Translations under genes and position numbers: made by a program | The notes under the pieces: generated by a model | Told to the model about the DNA's origin: nothing | Seen by the model: only the letters and a program-made list of their open reading frames with translations | Databases searched by the model: none | Shown: positions 51,391 to 60,352 of the stretch, piece after piece | Position numbering within the stretch: position 1 is the first letter of the stretch | Layout: each line of letters begins with the position of its first letter | NCBI RefSeq assembly: GCF_024623725.1 | Contig: NZ_JANKHG010000018.1 | Coordinates: forward strand, 370,602 to 434,601 | Source: Limnobacter parvus | GTDB lineage: Bacteria > Pseudomonadota > Gammaproteobacteria > Burkholderiales > Burkholderiaceae_B | DNA length: 64,000 nucleotides | Direction of reading: 5' to 3'

Positions 51391-52851
51391 GTGAAACTTT
51401 CACAAGTATTCACGGCGGTAACCATTGCCACGGCAACGGTTTTGCTTGCAGCTTGTTTGTCAGACAACAGCAGCACAGCAGCAAGTGTGGCGGCGGCGCC
51501 TTCCGGCACTGAAAATGTGCTCAGCAGCGAGTCGCTTCGACAGGTCATGGGCGCCGAAAGCCCCTTGGGTTTAGGTTGTGGCTGGTTGGCAGCATCAGAC
51601 CCCGACAAAGCCAATATTGCCTTTCCCGACAGCGAAGCCAAGTATTGGGTTGCGGCCGCACCGGTTTCACCCCAAACTCGCTTGCGAATTGACGGCCGGT
51701 ATCCGGATGCTCGTTATTTTTCCTACAACGCCTACGATCCCGCACTGCGCCCAACCGATGCACTGGCCGATTTTGAGCTTGCACCCAATGACCCAAAGCA
51801 TCCGGATGGCAATCCCTTTGTGCGCAATGGTGCAAAGCCGGGCGGGAACTACACTGCCTACCTCGAATATGGTCCGTCTCCCGTTCAAAACCCAGATGTG
51901 GTTCGCAAGGCCAACACCTTCTACACCGGTGATATTGCGCTTGGTCCATTGAACATCCCAAATGCATTGGCTGTATTCATGTATCGCGTGTATGTATCAA
52001 ACGCGGGTGAGTTTTTTGATGGTGGTGTGGGGCTTCCCACCCTGACACTTGAAACCGCCGATGGAAGCCGTGAACTGGGTACCCTTCCGAACTGTGCAGA
52101 GCCTTTGTTGCCCAATCTAGGCGGTGCGTTGCCACCATTGGGTTTGAATGAATTGCTGTTGGGGCTGGATTACCCGAACCAGCTGGCGCTGCCTTTCCCC
52201 ACGGCCACCCAGCCGCCCAGCAGCGTGAAGTTCTTCAGCCTAGGGGACACTGCATTTCGAATTCTGGGCAATGTGACCGGGCAAGACACCAGCATGGCAG
52301 GCAATCGCGTTGATTCCGGTTCTGGCGGATTCTTAAGCAACATTCACAACGCCTACACCACCACGGCATTTGATCGGAGTGGCGGAAGTATCGCCTTGGT
52401 TCGTGGCAAGGCACCCACGTACCGTGGACAAGCCGGTGTGGCCTTCAATGAAGAACAATTGCGTTATTGGTCGCTGTGCGCCAATGAGTTTGCCACTCAG
52501 CGTTTCACCGATTGTGCCGCCGACTTCCAAGTGCCACTGGATGATCAAGGTTATTTCACGGTGGTCATTTCCGACCCTGTAGACCGCCCAGCCAATGCCA
52601 CCGCCGAAAACGGATTCCTGTGGTTGCCTTGGGGCCCATATCCTGATCAACTGCTTATTTATCGCCACATGTTGCACAACCCTGACTTCGGCGAGGCCAT
52701 CCAGAATGTCGAGAAGGGTGATGAGCTTGGGCAAACCATGAAAGATTTCGCGCCTGTCGGCATTTATTGCGATCCGAGCGTTTTTACACAAAGCATGCGC
52801 AGTGGCGAGGTGTTCGCCCTGTGTGAACAAGATCAAAACACCAGAAGATAA
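51391..52851 (+). CDS. Exported lipoprotein of unknown function
   Basis: 486 residues. A signal peptide ends in the lipobox LAAC (Cys22 from the GTG), so it is an outer-membrane lipoprotein candidate. GTG 51391 is chosen because GGAGA at 51381-51385 lies 5 nt upstream. The body has DGRYPDARYFSYNAYD and a C-terminal LWLPWGPYP region. I recognise this as a conserved hypothetical family but cannot name a fold with confidence. 26 nt before a DUF1329 gene; the pair is under a TetR regulator. Such pairs occur in steroid or hydrocarbon-using bacteria; no function is shown. Confidence 0.78.
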   Translation: MKLSQVFTAVTIATATVLLAACLSDNSSTAASVAAAPSGTENVLSSESLRQVMGAESPLGLGCGWLAASDPDKANIAFPDSEAKYWVAAAPVSPQTRLRIDGRYPDARYFSYNAYDPALRPTDALADFELAPNDPKHPDGNPFVRNGAKPGGNYTAYLEYGPSPVQNPDVVRKANTFYTGDIALGPLNIPNALAVFMYRVYVSNAGEFFDGGVGLPTLTLETADGSRELGTLPNCAEPLLPNLGGALPPLGLNELLLGLDYPNQLALPFPTATQPPSSVKFFSLGDTAFRILGNVTGQDTSMAGNRVDSGSGGFLSNIHNAYTTTAFDRSGGSIALVRGKAPTYRGQAGVAFNEEQLRYWSLCANEFATQRFTDCAADFQVPLDDQGYFTVVISDPVDRPANATAENGFLWLPWGPYPDQLLIYRHMLHNPDFGEAIQNVEKGDELGQTMKDFAPVGIYCDPSVFTQSMRSGEVFALCEQDQNTRR

Positions 52852-52877
52852 CCATTCATCCACAAGGAGACAATGAA

Positions 52878-54215
52878 ATGGCAGTGCAAAAGTTGAAACA
52901 CGGATTGCTGGCAGCAGCAATCATTCTGGGAAGTGGCGCAGCACTGGCCAATGACCTGTCTGAATTGGGCAAAAGCCTGACGCCTGTCGGTGCCGAGAAA
53001 AAAGGCAATGCCGCTGGCACCATCCCGGAATGGACTGGTGGTTTGAACACCGTGCCCAAAGGGTTTAATCCTGAAACTGGTTATGTGGATCCCTTCGCTG
53101 GCGAGAAGCCCTTGTTCACCATTTCCTCGGCCAATATGGCGCAATACCAGGCCAGTTTGACCCCCGGCCAGATGGAAATGATGAAGCGCTACCCCACGTA
53201 CAAAATGAATGTGTACAAAACCCACCGCACCGCATCGTATCGCCAGTCGGTTTACGATGCAGCCAAGGCCGAGGCACCGAATGTGAAATTGGTGGACGGT
53301 GGCAACGGTGTGCAAGGCATCAAGAAATCGAATATTCCTTTCCCGGTGCCCAAAAGCGGTGTTGAGGTGATCTGGAACCACAACTTCCGCGACCTGGGTG
53401 GCTCGGTGGTGCGCTATTCCGCTGACTTTCCGGTTCAATCCGATGGTTCCTTCACGGTGGGCAAGCGAATTGAAACAGTTGCGCTTGCTTCTTTCATGGA
53501 CAGCCCGGAAGAGAACCGCATTCTGTACTTCATGAACCAAATTACCGCACCTGCAAACGCAGCAGGTGAGGTGGCTTTGGTGCATGAACCCATTAACCAG
53601 GTGGCTGAACCCCGCTTGGCGTGGCAGTACAACCCGGGCCAGCGCCGCGTGATTCGTGCGCCTGAACTGGCTTACGACTCACCGGGTATTGGTGCAGATG
53701 GCTTGCGAACCAACGACGACTTGAACGGTTTCAACGGTTCACCCGACCGTTATGAATGGAAGCTGGTGGGCAAAAAAGAAATGTACGTGCCCTACAACAA
53801 CTACAAAATTGCTGACCGCAACTTGAAGTACAACCAGATTATTCAGAAGAACCATGTGAACCCTGAATATGTTCGGTACGAGTTGCACCGTGTGTGGGTT
53901 GTGGAGGCCACATTGAAGCCGGGCAAGCGCCACATTTACGCCAAGCGCGTGTTCTTCATTGATGAAGATTCATGGGCTGTGCTGCATGCCGACCAATACG
54001 ACAGTCGCAACACCTTGTGGCGTGTACGCGAAGTGTATGGGGTGCAGGCTTACCATGTGCCCACGTTTGCCGGCACTGGTGAAGTGTTGTACGACTTGCA
54101 GTCGCGCCGTTACCTGGTGGGTGGTTTAACGAACGAAGAAAAGTTTGCCGAGTTTGGCAAGAAGTACACGCCTGCCGACTTCTCTACTGCAGCCTTGCGC
54201 CGCATGGGTCGTTAA
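52878..54215 (+). CDS. DUF1329 outer-membrane protein
   Basis: 445 residues with a signal peptide (ILGSGAALA). DUF1329 pattern: LGKSLTPVGAEKKGNAAGTIPEWTGG is the family opening, and later EKKEMYVPYNNYKIADRN and RVWVVEATLKPGKRHIYAKR. DUF1329 proteins have a LolA/LolB-like fold and often pair with DUF1302 porin-like proteins; here the partner is an unrelated lipoprotein. AAGGAGACA precedes the ATG by a good distance. Cargo is unknown. Confidence 0.9.
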   Translation: MAVQKLKHGLLAAAIILGSGAALANDLSELGKSLTPVGAEKKGNAAGTIPEWTGGLNTVPKGFNPETGYVDPFAGEKPLFTISSANMAQYQASLTPGQMEMMKRYPTYKMNVYKTHRTASYRQSVYDAAKAEAPNVKLVDGGNGVQGIKKSNIPFPVPKSGVEVIWNHNFRDLGGSVVRYSADFPVQSDGSFTVGKRIETVALASFMDSPEENRILYFMNQITAPANAAGEVALVHEPINQVAEPRLAWQYNPGQRRVIRAPELAYDSPGIGADGLRTNDDLNGFNGSPDRYEWKLVGKKEMYVPYNNYKIADRNLKYNQIIQKNHVNPEYVRYELHRVWVVEATLKPGKRHIYAKRVFFIDEDSWAVLHADQYDSRNTLWRVREVYGVQAYHVPTFAGTGEVLYDLQSRRYLVGGLTNEEKFAEFGKKYTPADFSTAALRRMGR

Positions 54216-54237
54216 GGCGCATTTAATCAGCGATAAT

Positions 54238-54262
54238 CGCGGTTTGAATGTTTTAAACCGCG
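54238..54262 (+). promoter_or_regulatory. Leader hairpin before yaeQ
   Basis: CGCGGTTT pairs with AAACCGCG across a 9-nt loop, 8 nt before the yaeQ ATG. No T-run follows, so it is not a simple terminator; it may affect translation start. Confidence 0.45.
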
Positions 54263-54269
54263 AGTCGCC

Positions 54270-54794
54270 ATGGCCCTTCGAGCCACCGTATACAAAGTTC
54301 AACTGGATGTGTCTGACTTAGACCGCAACCACTTCGCCCAATACACGCAAACACTTGCGCTGCACCCTTCCGAAACCGAAGAACGCATGATGGTTCGTTT
54401 GCTGGCATTTGCCATGCACGCGGGTCAAGACGTTCAATTTGGCAAAGGCCTTTCCGCCGAAGATGAAGCAGCGGTTTGGGAAGTGGACCCCACCGGCGAA
54501 ATCAAGGTGTGGATTGATGTGGGTCAACCTGATGAAAGCCGCATTAAAAAGGCCTGTGGCCGCTCGGGCCGCGTGGTGATTTATTGCTACACACGATCAG
54601 CTGAAGTGTGGTGGAAACAGAACCAGGACTGGTTGAACAAGCTCGACAAAGTGCAAGTGTTTCAGCTAAGCGTTGAAGACGGCGCAACACTGGCCAGCCT
54701 GGCCCAGCGCAATATGAACCTGGCTTGTACCATTCAGGAAGGCACGGTGTACCTGGGTGAAGCGGCCGTACAGCCAATTACCCTGAAACCCTGA
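54270..54794 (+). CDS. yaeQ: YaeQ family protein
   Basis: 174 residues of the YaeQ family (PD-(D/E)XK-like fold): ATVYKVQLDVSDLDRNHF at the start, the LHPSETEERMMVRLLAFA helix, and WIDVGQPDESRIKKACGRS. Function in the cell is not established. Its stop abuts the stop of the convergent dicarboxylate symporter without a gap. The upstream hairpin covers the usual ribosome-binding area. Confidence 0.9.
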   Translation: MALRATVYKVQLDVSDLDRNHFAQYTQTLALHPSETEERMMVRLLAFAMHAGQDVQFGKGLSAEDEAAVWEVDPTGEIKVWIDVGQPDESRIKKACGRSGRVVIYCYTRSAEVWWKQNQDWLNKLDKVQVFQLSVEDGATLASLAQRNMNLACTIQEGTVYLGEAAVQPITLKP

Positions 54795-56132
54795 TTATTT
54801 GCCTTTGTAAGCCGTGGACATGGCCTGCGCAAAATCGCGCCTCACTTCATTGTTCACGCGGATGTCGCCAGTGTCGCTGTTTTCAAGATTTTCATTGTTG
54901 AAAACATCTTCATCCAGCTTGCCCTCGCTTTTTGCCACCACGAGTGAAACCACTGCGTCGCCACTGACATTCACAGCGGTGCGCAGCATGTCGAGCAGGC
55001 GATCAACACCCAGAATCAATCCGATGCCTTCAAGCGGCAAGCCCACCTGTGCAAACACCATGGACAACATAATCAGCCCCACGCCGGGTACACCGGCTGT
55101 GCCAATCGACGCCAATACCGACATCATGATGACGGTGAGGTAGCCCGCAATACCCAGCTCAACGCCGTACATATTGGCAATGAACACAGTGGCCACGCCT
55201 TGCATAATCGCCGTGCCATCCATGTTGATGGTGGCACCGAAGGGCACCGTGAATGAAGCCACCGAATTGTTCACACCCATGCGTTCGGTTACGGTGCGCA
55301 ATGTAACCGGAATGGTGGCATTCGAGCTGGATGTACTGAATGCAAACACCTGCACATTGCGAATTTTCTTCAGGAAAATACGGGGGCTAAGCCCTGAGAA
55401 TGCTTTGAGGAAAATAAGCAAGGTGACAAACAGGTGAAACAACAACACGCCCGCCAGAACAAGCACATAGCCGATGAGTTGCGTAAACAGCTCAACACCC
55501 AGTTCAGCCATGGCCTTTGCCAGCAAACAGAACACGGCGTACGGCGCCAGCGCCATGATGATGGTCACCATCTTCATCATGGCTTCATTCAAGATCTCGA
55601 TCAGCTCAATTAGCTTGGTGGCTTTCTTGCCCACCAGCAACAAGCTGATGCCAAACAAAATCGCGAAGAAAATGATCGACAGCATTTCACCTTGTGCCAT
55701 CGCATTGATGGGATTGGTCGGAATGATGTTGATGAGTACATCGCTTAAGGGGGGTGCATCGCGACCTGTGAAAGTGGTGCTGCTGCTGGCGTTCATGCCT
55801 TCACCAATGCCCAGGCCACCTGCAATTAATATCGCACTTGCAATGGCAACGGCGGTGGTCAGAATGTAAAAGCCGAATGATTTACTGCCGATTTTTCCGA
55901 GCAGTTTAATGTCGCCTATGCCGCACACGCCGCAAATAAGCGAGAACAACACCAGCGGAACCACCATCATGTTCAAGGCATTAATGAACATTTTGCCCAC
56001 GACATGGAACAGTCCACCAGTTACAAATTCCTGTACGAAACTGCCTTCAGAATTGAGGCCAGAAAAGTTGATTGCCAAGCCCACAACAATGCCCAGCGCC
56101 ATGCCCACGATCACTTTCACTGTCAGGTTCAT
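54795..56132 (-). CDS. Dicarboxylate/amino acid:cation symporter (DAACS)
   Basis: 445 residues, GltP/DctA-type secondary transporter of Glu/Asp or C4-dicarboxylates with Na+ or H+. The substrate-site region reads TSSSNATIPVTL, then NMDGTAIMQGVATVF and the GVPGVGLIML hairpin. About eight transmembrane segments plus two re-entrant loops. Stands alone, divergent from the flavin reductase gene, 72 nt apart. Confidence 0.9.
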   Translation of the reverse strand: MNLTVKVIVGMALGIVVGLAINFSGLNSEGSFVQEFVTGGLFHVVGKMFINALNMMVVPLVLFSLICGVCGIGDIKLLGKIGSKSFGFYILTTAVAIASAILIAGGLGIGEGMNASSSTTFTGRDAPPLSDVLINIIPTNPINAMAQGEMLSIIFFAILFGISLLLVGKKATKLIELIEILNEAMMKMVTIIMALAPYAVFCLLAKAMAELGVELFTQLIGYVLVLAGVLLFHLFVTLLIFLKAFSGLSPRIFLKKIRNVQVFAFSTSSSNATIPVTLRTVTERMGVNNSVASFTVPFGATINMDGTAIMQGVATVFIANMYGVELGIAGYLTVIMMSVLASIGTAGVPGVGLIMLSMVFAQVGLPLEGIGLILGVDRLLDMLRTAVNVSGDAVVSLVVAKSEGKLDEDVFNNENLENSDTGDIRVNNEVRRDFAQAMSTAYKGK

Positions 56133-56204
56133 GCGTCCACCCCAATTGCTAGTTCAGGCTAAACTATAACAGCACTTAAAAAACTACCAACCCGGAAACC
56201 CAGC

Positions 56205-56813
56205 ATGTACTTCAACACAGCCGACATCGCCCCGCGTGAAAACTATCAATTGCTGACAGGTGCTGTGGTGCCGCGGCCCATTGCATGGGTCAGTACACTG
56301 AGTGCAAACGGCATTGCCAACCTGGCACCTTATTCGTTTTTTACTGTGGCCAGTTGCATGCCACCGGTGTTGTGCGTGGTGCAAGTGAACCCGCGCAACC
56401 GCAGCGAAAAAGACACGCTGAGCAACCTGAAGGACACGCGCGAATGTGTGGTGAACATTGTTAGCCATGTGTTGGTTGATGCGATGAATACCAGTTGTGG
56501 CGACTACCCACCTGAGGTGGATGAGTTCGAAAAAGCGGGATTGAAAAAATCGCTGAGCAAGGCGGTGATTGTGCCCGGTGTGGAAGAGGCCTTGGTGCGT
56601 TTCGAATGCAATTTGCGTGAAGTGAAACTGGTGGGCGAGGGCGCCATGGCAGGTTCAATGATGCTGCTGGATGTGTTGGGAGTTGATGTAAGCGACACCG
56701 CGATGCGCAATGGCCTTATTGCAAACGATTTGCTAGACGCGGTCGGGAAATTGACGGGCGATGCGTACTGCACCACCCGCAGTAATTTTGAATTGGCGCG
56801 GCCCAAGGTTTAG
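56205..56813 (+). CDS. Flavin reductase family protein
   Basis: 202 residues. FMN-binding split-barrel: RPIAWVSTLSANGIANLAPYSFF (the family opener), KDTLSNLKDTRECVVNI, and a C-terminal CTTRSNFELARP. Such proteins reduce FMN/FAD with NAD(P)H for a partner monooxygenase; none is nearby. Ends 10 nt from the convergent GntR gene. Confidence 0.88.
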   Translation: MYFNTADIAPRENYQLLTGAVVPRPIAWVSTLSANGIANLAPYSFFTVASCMPPVLCVVQVNPRNRSEKDTLSNLKDTRECVVNIVSHVLVDAMNTSCGDYPPEVDEFEKAGLKKSLSKAVIVPGVEEALVRFECNLREVKLVGEGAMAGSMMLLDVLGVDVSDTAMRNGLIANDLLDAVGKLTGDAYCTTRSNFELARPKV

Positions 56814-56823
56814 GCCACTGAGT

Positions 56824-57492
56824 TCAGGCTGCTTTTGTTTTCAGCAAAGGCAGCGATGCCACCAAATCGGCAAAGCGCTGGCCTTGCACCATCACATGGC
56901 TGCGAAGCAATTCATTGGCGGTGTCGCCATCGCCATTCAAAATGGCTTTCACAATTTCGTCGTGCTCATCCAACGAGGTTGGAATTCGCCCGCGCACACG
57001 CAATTGCAAGCGCCGGTATGGGCGCAGCCTGCGGCGCAAGCTCCAGGCCTGCTCCATCAAAAACTCATTGTGGCTGCCGCGGTAAATTACACCGTGAAAC
57101 TTGTCATTCAGAAGGTAGTATTCGTCAGGGTCACCACCCTTGGCCATGGCGGCTTTGCATTCCTCATGCGTGGCCACCAATTCCGTTTGTTCTTCATCGG
57201 TCAGCCGGCGGGCAGCCAAGCGGCCGCACATGCCTTCAAATTCGCCCATCACTTCAAACATTTCAACCAATTGCTGGGCGCTGAATTGCGCCACAACCGC
57301 ACCCCGGCGTGCGCGCAGCTCAACCAAACCAGCGGTGGCCAATTGGTTCAATGCCTCTCGAATTGGTGTTCTTGAAACACCGAACCGGTCGGCAAGCTCG
57401 GTTTCATCCAAGTGGTCGCCCGGCGGTAATTTGCCAAAGGCAATCAACTCTTCAATTTGATCCCGAACGTCTTCTGAGAGTTTTTTCTTCAT
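56824..57492 (-). CDS. GntR-family (FCD) repressor, MdcY-like
   Basis: 222 residues. Winged helix ETELADRFGVSRTPIREALNQLATAGLV, then an FCD ligand domain with the metal-binding His/Asp pattern (NDKFHGVIYRGSHNEFL, HDEIVKAI, SHVMVQG). Divergent from a seven-gene operon ending in malonate decarboxylase. GntR-family MdcY represses malonate decarboxylase operons in Acinetobacter; here two TGTATAC-containing sites sit between the genes, as that would require. Effector is probably malonate or a related dicarboxylate (inference). Confidence 0.85.
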   Translation of the reverse strand: MKKKLSEDVRDQIEELIAFGKLPPGDHLDETELADRFGVSRTPIREALNQLATAGLVELRARRGAVVAQFSAQQLVEMFEVMGEFEGMCGRLAARRLTDEEQTELVATHEECKAAMAKGGDPDEYYLLNDKFHGVIYRGSHNEFLMEQAWSLRRRLRPYRRLQLRVRGRIPTSLDEHDEIVKAILNGDGDTANELLRSHVMVQGQRFADLVASLPLLKTKAA

Positions 57493-57522
57493 GGAGGCGA
57501 TAAAAAAAATGAATCAGCGTTA

Positions 57523-57561
57523 TTGACAATGTATACGAGCACATTTAGTCTTGTATACAAG
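57523..57561. promoter_or_regulatory. Promoter with two GntR (MdcY-like) operators
   Basis: Site 1 ATGTATAC (57529-57536) and site 2 CTTGTATACAAG (57550-57561, perfect palindrome) have GTATAC centres 22 nt apart, about two helical turns. TTGACA at 57523-57528 with TAGTCT 17 nt on makes a promoter for the dehalogenase operon, which site 1 overlaps. Site 2 resembles my recollection of the MdcY box (ATTGTATACAAT). Confidence 0.7.
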
Positions 57562-57662
57562 AAATCAAATAACGCATGCAAAGTGTGAAGCTCTAAATAC
57601 AATAATAAAAGAGCAAAGGTCCAAACACAAACAGTTTCGGGCAAACAAACGAGGAGACATGG

Positions 57663-58382
57663 ATGAACCAAGCCGCCAGTGCTGTGAAGGCACTTGCATT
57701 TGATGTATTTGGTACGGTGGTTGACTGGCGTGGCAGCATTGCCCGCGAAGTTTCGCTGATTGCCAAACACATGAACATTCAGCTGGACGCTTTTGCATTT
57801 GCTGACGCTTGGCGCGCCGGTTACGCACCGGCCATGGACCGTGTTCGCAAGGGCGAATTGCCTTGGATGCACATCGACAGCCTGCACCGAATGATCCTGG
57901 ATTCCATCGTAGACAAGTTTGGATTACAGGGCTTGAGCGATGAGCAGCGCGAAAACCTGAACAAGGTTTGGCACCGCTTGGCCCCTTGGCCGGACACCGT
58001 GGCTGGTCTTCATGCCCTGAAAAAACAATTCACCATCACCACGCTTTCCAACGGCAATTTTTCCCTGCTCACCGGCATGGCCAAAAACGCGGGCCTGCCC
58101 TGGGATTGCATTGTGTCGGCTGAGCTGTTCAAGCACTACAAGCCCGACCCTGAAACCTACCACGGCGTTGCTGGCCTGCTGAACTTGCCAATAGAACAAG
58201 TGATGCTGTGTGCCTGCCACCCCAGCGACTTGCGTGCTGCGAAAGCACAGGGCATGCGCACCGCTTATGTGATGCGCCCTTTTGAGTTTGGTGAACACGT
58301 GCCTTTGCCCGCAGTAGAAGCGGGCGAGTTCGATTTCGTAGCACAAGATTTTGTGGACCTGGCCCGCCAACTGGCAACCTGA
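57663..58382 (+). CDS. Haloacid dehalogenase, type II
   Basis: 239 residues, HAD superfamily L-2-haloacid dehalogenase. Nucleophile Asp14 in AFDVFGTVVDWRG, the TLSNGN motif, Lys in KHYKPDPETY, and HPSDLRAAKAQG with RPFEFG at the end. It would release halide from 2-chloro- or fluoro-acids to give hydroxyacids. GAGGAG 6 nt before ATG 57663. First gene of the operon behind the GntR sites. Confidence 0.9.
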   Translation: MNQAASAVKALAFDVFGTVVDWRGSIAREVSLIAKHMNIQLDAFAFADAWRAGYAPAMDRVRKGELPWMHIDSLHRMILDSIVDKFGLQGLSDEQRENLNKVWHRLAPWPDTVAGLHALKKQFTITTLSNGNFSLLTGMAKNAGLPWDCIVSAELFKHYKPDPETYHGVAGLLNLPIEQVMLCACHPSDLRAAKAQGMRTAYVMRPFEFGEHVPLPAVEAGEFDFVAQDFVDLARQLAT

Positions 58383-58404
58383 TTCCACGCACCCGGAGTA
58401 TTCA

Positions 58405-59157
58405 ATGAACAAGATTTACCGAATTGGCCAGATTGTGCCAAGCTCAAACACCACCATGGAAACGGAAATTCCAGCCATTTTGCGTGCCCGTGAGGCAGTT
58501 GAGGCTGAGCGTTTTACCTTCCATTCCAGCCGCATGCGCATGCAGCATGTGACCAAAGAAGAGTTGGCGAAGATGGACGCAGACTCCGATCGCTGCGCGC
58601 TTGAATTGGCTGACGCCCGGGTCGATGTACTTGGCTACGCCTGCCTGGTTGCCATCATGAGCATGGGTTTGGGTTATCACAAAAAATCAGAAGAACGCCT
58701 GCATGGCCGAACCGTGGAAGCCGGTGGCCCTGCGCCCGTGGTCACCAGCGCAGGTGCGTTGGTGGATGGTTTGAAAGCGATTGGTGCCAAGAAGGTTGCC
58801 ATTCTGACCCCCTACATGAAACCGCTGACCCAGTTGGTGGTGGATTACCTTGAACACGAAGGCATTGAAGTGCTTGACAGTATTTCGCTTGAAGTGTCGA
58901 ACAATTTGGAAGTGGGTTTGTTGAACCCGCTGGCCCCGCTTGAACACACGAAAAAATTGAACACAGCCAATGTGGACGCCATTGTGGCCTCGGCCTGTGT
59001 GCAAATGCCGTCGCTGGCATCGATTCAGCAGATCGAAGACCGCGCGGGTATGCCCGTATTGTCTTCTTCGGTCGCAACGACTTACATGATGTTAAAGAAA
59101 TTGGGTCTTAAGACCTATGCCCCGGGCTTTGGCTCGCTTTTGTCCGGGAAATATTGA
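58405..59157 (+). CDS. maiA: Maleate cis-trans isomerase
   Basis: 250 residues. Near-continuous match to MaiA: YRIGQIVPSSNTTMETEIPA, then FTFHSSRMRMQHVTKEEL, LGYACLVAIMSMGLGYH and ASACVQMPSL. The two catalytic Cys are the ones in GYACLVA and SACVQMP. Converts maleate to fumarate without cofactor. ATG 58405 follows GGAGT; a longer frame into the dehalogenase end is not supported. 22 nt after the dehalogenase stop. Confidence 0.93.
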   Translation: MNKIYRIGQIVPSSNTTMETEIPAILRAREAVEAERFTFHSSRMRMQHVTKEELAKMDADSDRCALELADARVDVLGYACLVAIMSMGLGYHKKSEERLHGRTVEAGGPAPVVTSAGALVDGLKAIGAKKVAILTPYMKPLTQLVVDYLEHEGIEVLDSISLEVSNNLEVGLLNPLAPLEHTKKLNTANVDAIVASACVQMPSLASIQQIEDRAGMPVLSSSVATTYMMLKKLGLKTYAPGFGSLLSGKY

Positions 59158-59253
59158 ACGAACTCAGAAATTTCGTTCGGATGTGGAAAGCGCTTGCGAA
59201 TCACTCACCTGGTTCAACAGCGTTCAATTAGAAGCAAGAGAGGAGACTTACTC

Positions 59254-60273
59254 ATGCGTTTTATGTTCAAACCCCTCGTAGCCGGCATGGCTGCAGCCGC
59301 ACTGACCTTTGGTTTTGCCACCACCGCGTCAGCACAAACCACCACCATCAAAGTGTCGCACCAGTTCCCGGGTGGCACCGAAGAAAAAGGTGATTTCCGT
59401 GACCGTTTGGTGCGCAAGTTTGCGCGTGAAGTGTCCGAGAAAACCAATGGCAGCCTGAAATTTGAAATTTTCCCGGGCAGCTCGCTGGTGAAAACATTTG
59501 CCCAGTTTGGTGCCCTGCAAAACGGTTCAGTCGACATGACCTTGTACCCGCTGGCTTATGAAGGCGGCAAGATTCCACAAGTGAACATCACCTTGATGCC
59601 AGGCCTGATCACCAGCTACGAACAAGGCCACCGCTGGAAAGGCCAGCCCATTGGCAATGAACTGGAAAAGCTGCTGGAAAGCAAAGGCGTGAAAGTGGTC
59701 ACCTGGATTTGGCAGGCAGGCGGTATTGCCTCCAAGAAAAAGGTGCTTGACCCGGCCGATGTAAAAGGCGTGAAGATTCGCGGTGCATCCAAGCACATGG
59801 ACTTGATGCTGAAGGGTGCAGGTGGTTCGATTACCAACGTGCCATCGAACGAAGTGTACAGCGCCATGCAAACCGGCGTGTTGGACGCGGCTGTAACATC
59901 CAGCACATCCATCATTTCTTTCCGTCTTGAAGAAGTGGGTGATCACTTGACCGACGCCAGCCAGAACTCATTCTGGTTTATGTTCGAACCCCTCTTGATG
60001 GCCAAGTCCACATTTGACCGCCTGACACCTGCCCAGCAGAAAGCGGTGATGGAAGTGGGTGCAAGTCTTGAGAAGTTCTCCATCGAGGAGTCCAAGAAAG
60101 ACGACATGATGGCTGCTGAAGTCTGGAAGAAAGCTGGCAAAAAAGCCTACGCGATGGACGATGCAACATTCGCCAAGTGGCGTGCCGTGGCTGAAAAGTC
60201 TGCCTGGAAAGATTTCGCTGAAGAAGTGAAAGACGGCCAGAAGTGGTTGGACATGGCCACCGCAGTTAAGTAA
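59254..60273 (+). CDS. dctP: TRAP transporter periplasmic binding protein (DctP)
   Basis: 339 residues. Signal peptide ends at ASAQ. DctP features: KVSHQFPGGTEEKGDFRDRLVRKFAREV, FPGSSLVK, then GVKIRGASKHMDLMLKGAG with the Arg that binds carboxylates, and SNEVYSAMQTGVLDAAVTS. ATG 59254 follows GAGGAG; the longer GTG frame at 59194 has no support. A stem-loop follows before dctQ. Confidence 0.92.
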   Translation: MRFMFKPLVAGMAAAALTFGFATTASAQTTTIKVSHQFPGGTEEKGDFRDRLVRKFAREVSEKTNGSLKFEIFPGSSLVKTFAQFGALQNGSVDMTLYPLAYEGGKIPQVNITLMPGLITSYEQGHRWKGQPIGNELEKLLESKGVKVVTWIWQAGGIASKKKVLDPADVKGVKIRGASKHMDLMLKGAGGSITNVPSNEVYSAMQTGVLDAAVTSSTSIISFRLEEVGDHLTDASQNSFWFMFEPLLMAKSTFDRLTPAQQKAVMEVGASLEKFSIEESKKDDMMAAEVWKKAGKKAYAMDDATFAKWRAVAEKSAWKDFAEEVKDGQKWLDMATAVK

Positions 60274-60296
60274 AGCCTTGAAGTAAAGCAAAGCGC

Positions 60297-60327
60297 ACCA
60301 AGCCCCTTCAAAAGCGAGGGGTTTGGT
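60297..60327 (+). promoter_or_regulatory. Intercistronic stem-loop between dctP and dctQ
   Basis: 11-bp stem ACCAAGCCCCT / AGGGGTTTGGT with one G-T pair and a 9-nt loop. No U-run after it, so it likely stabilises the dctP message or partly attenuates, as is common after high-level binding-protein genes. Confidence 0.7.
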
Positions 60328-60352
60328 GACCTGGTTCCACTCGGAGAAAACT

